DNA of 64,000 nt. Source: Actinoallomurus liliacearum. GTDB lineage: Bacteria; Actinomycetota; Actinomycetes; Streptosporangiales; Streptosporangiaceae. The number at the start of each line of letters is the position of its first letter. The first letter of the stretch is position 1. Below the pieces are notes generated by a model. It saw only the letters and a list, made by a program, of their open reading frames with translations. It made no database searches and was not told the DNA's origin. Where the stretch lies: NCBI RefSeq assembly GCF_039542035.1, contig NZ_BAABHJ010000020.1, positions 186,001 to 250,000 on the forward strand. The letters run 5' to 3'. The translations under genes and the position numbers were made by a program. Shown here piece after piece: positions 63,669 through 64,000 of this stretch.

Positions 63669-64000
63669 GTGAGCGACAAGGACGACAACGTCACACGGCT
63701 CCCGACGAGCGAGGTGGAGGGGTACGACGACCTCCTCGAATTCGATGCGGACGAGTTCCTGCGTGAGTGGCAGGAGGCCGACCGTGCGGCGGTGGAGATC
63801 CTCCGGGACGCACTGCCCGAGGTGGTGGCCACCGCAGTTCCCGCCGAGCACCTGCGCCCGGCCGCCGAAAACATCCGTGGCGGGCTCAAGGAGTGGCCCT
63901 ATCGCCATCTGGCCGCGGCCGCCGGCTGGCGCGGGCAGCCGCCCGCCGACGACGAGATCCTGTGGACGCAGGCCGCCGGGGCGCTGATCGCCATGAACGG
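63669..64000 (+). CDS. Hypothetical protein (partial at right edge)
   Basis: An open frame from GTG 63669 runs through the edge (110 codons visible). It begins V-S-D-K-D-D-N-V-T-R-L-P and is acidic and helical (LLEFDADEFLREWQEADRA, AVEILRDALPEVVATAV). The part before the edge is FDPAEEILWTQAAGALIAMN-like, namely DDEILWTQAAGALIAMNG. No family recognised. A -10-like TATACAGT ends 6 bp before the GTG and there is no ribosome-binding site, so the mRNA is probably leaderless. Its direction follows lysX, but the apparent own promoter suggests independent expression. Confidence 0.7.
   Translation, partial: MSDKDDNVTRLPTSEVEGYDDLLEFDADEFLREWQEADRAAVEILRDALPEVVATAVPAEHLRPAAENIRGGLKEWPYRHLAAAAGWRGQPPADDEILWTQAAGALIAMN

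Noticed and set aside
1..64000. tRNA, rRNA, CRISPR arrays, intact transposases or integrases
   Set aside because: Read-through of intergenic regions showed no cloverleaf with a recognisable acceptor/T-loop, no regularly spaced repeats, and no DDE or tyrosine/serine recombinase motifs in any real gene.

Overview
The window is chromosomal DNA of a high-GC actinomycete. Several gene families point that way: paired XRE/DUF5753 regulators with DUF397 proteins and a GHKL ATPase (WhiJ/AbaA type), LysX (a lysyl-phosphatidylglycerol synthase/lysyl-tRNA synthetase fusion), an actinobacterial RecQ tail, DUF6098, DUF2795, DUF2277, NarL-type two-component pairs, and eukaryotic-type Ser/Thr kinases. A streptosporangialean such as Actinomadura or Actinoallomurus is possible, but genus is a guess. 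No tRNA, rRNA, CRISPR array, complete insertion sequence or prophage was seen. Genes are dense, on both strands, in short operons with frequent ATGA/GTGA overlaps.

Layout. 0-4 kb: tail of recQ, a broken SDR gene, a metallo-beta-lactamase-fold hydrolase, two small conserved proteins, then an XRE/DUF5753-DUF397 pair divergent from two unknown genes. 4-7 kb: a methyltransferase/MFS operon divergent from a GlxA-type regulator. 7-14.5 kb: small proteins, topoisomerase IB, a LysR-ClpP-dienelactone hydrolase locus, a tandem AAA+ ATPase and DUF2277. 14.6-17.1 kb: an ATP-grasp ligase with an MFS exporter, which looks like a two-gene small-molecule module. 17-26 kb: PPOX flavoprotein, Tex, an exported alpha/beta hydrolase, ArsR and TetR regulators, amidase, lipoprotein and lipid kinase. 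Three copies of one hairpin repeat sit at gene 3' ends in this part. 26-29.4 kb: a TerC exporter behind a probable yybP-ykoY manganese riboswitch, then a hydrolase/monooxygenase pair with a divergent TetR.

29.5-31.8 kb: a roughly 2.2 kb cassette (unknown gene, DUF397, XRE/DUF5753, GHKL ATPase) flanked by direct repeats of about 84 bp. The repeats copy the 3' end and terminator of the neighbouring serine hydrolase gene, so the cassette appears inserted. 31.8-35.8 kb: an exported operon likely for muropeptide or carbohydrate scavenging (endonuclease/exonuclease/phosphatase protein, NamZ, AmiE-like serine hydrolase). 35.9-43.2 kb: His-rich membrane protein and CopC, a solute-binding/VWA fusion lipoprotein, phosphoglycerate-mutase-like phosphatase, holin-like protein, and an MFS divergent from a ROK regulator. 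43.2-51.7 kb: HAD phosphatase coupled to a histidine kinase, CaiB-type CoA transferase, a response regulator-kinase-response regulator set, a DeoR regulator and DUF427. 51.8-64 kb: an unusual P450, an antigen-85-like esterase, a NarL-type two-component pair, a GHKL ATPase, two paralogous Ser/Thr kinases, LysX and a partial unknown gene.

The strongest leads are the direct-repeat-flanked WhiJ-type cassette, the three-copy hairpin family, the ATP-grasp/MFS module, the tandem AAA+ protein with an unknown N-terminal half, the ClpP locus with a LysR operator, and several near-perfect operator palindromes assignable to adjacent regulators. Starts were moved inward wherever a ribosome-binding site or family alignment supported it.
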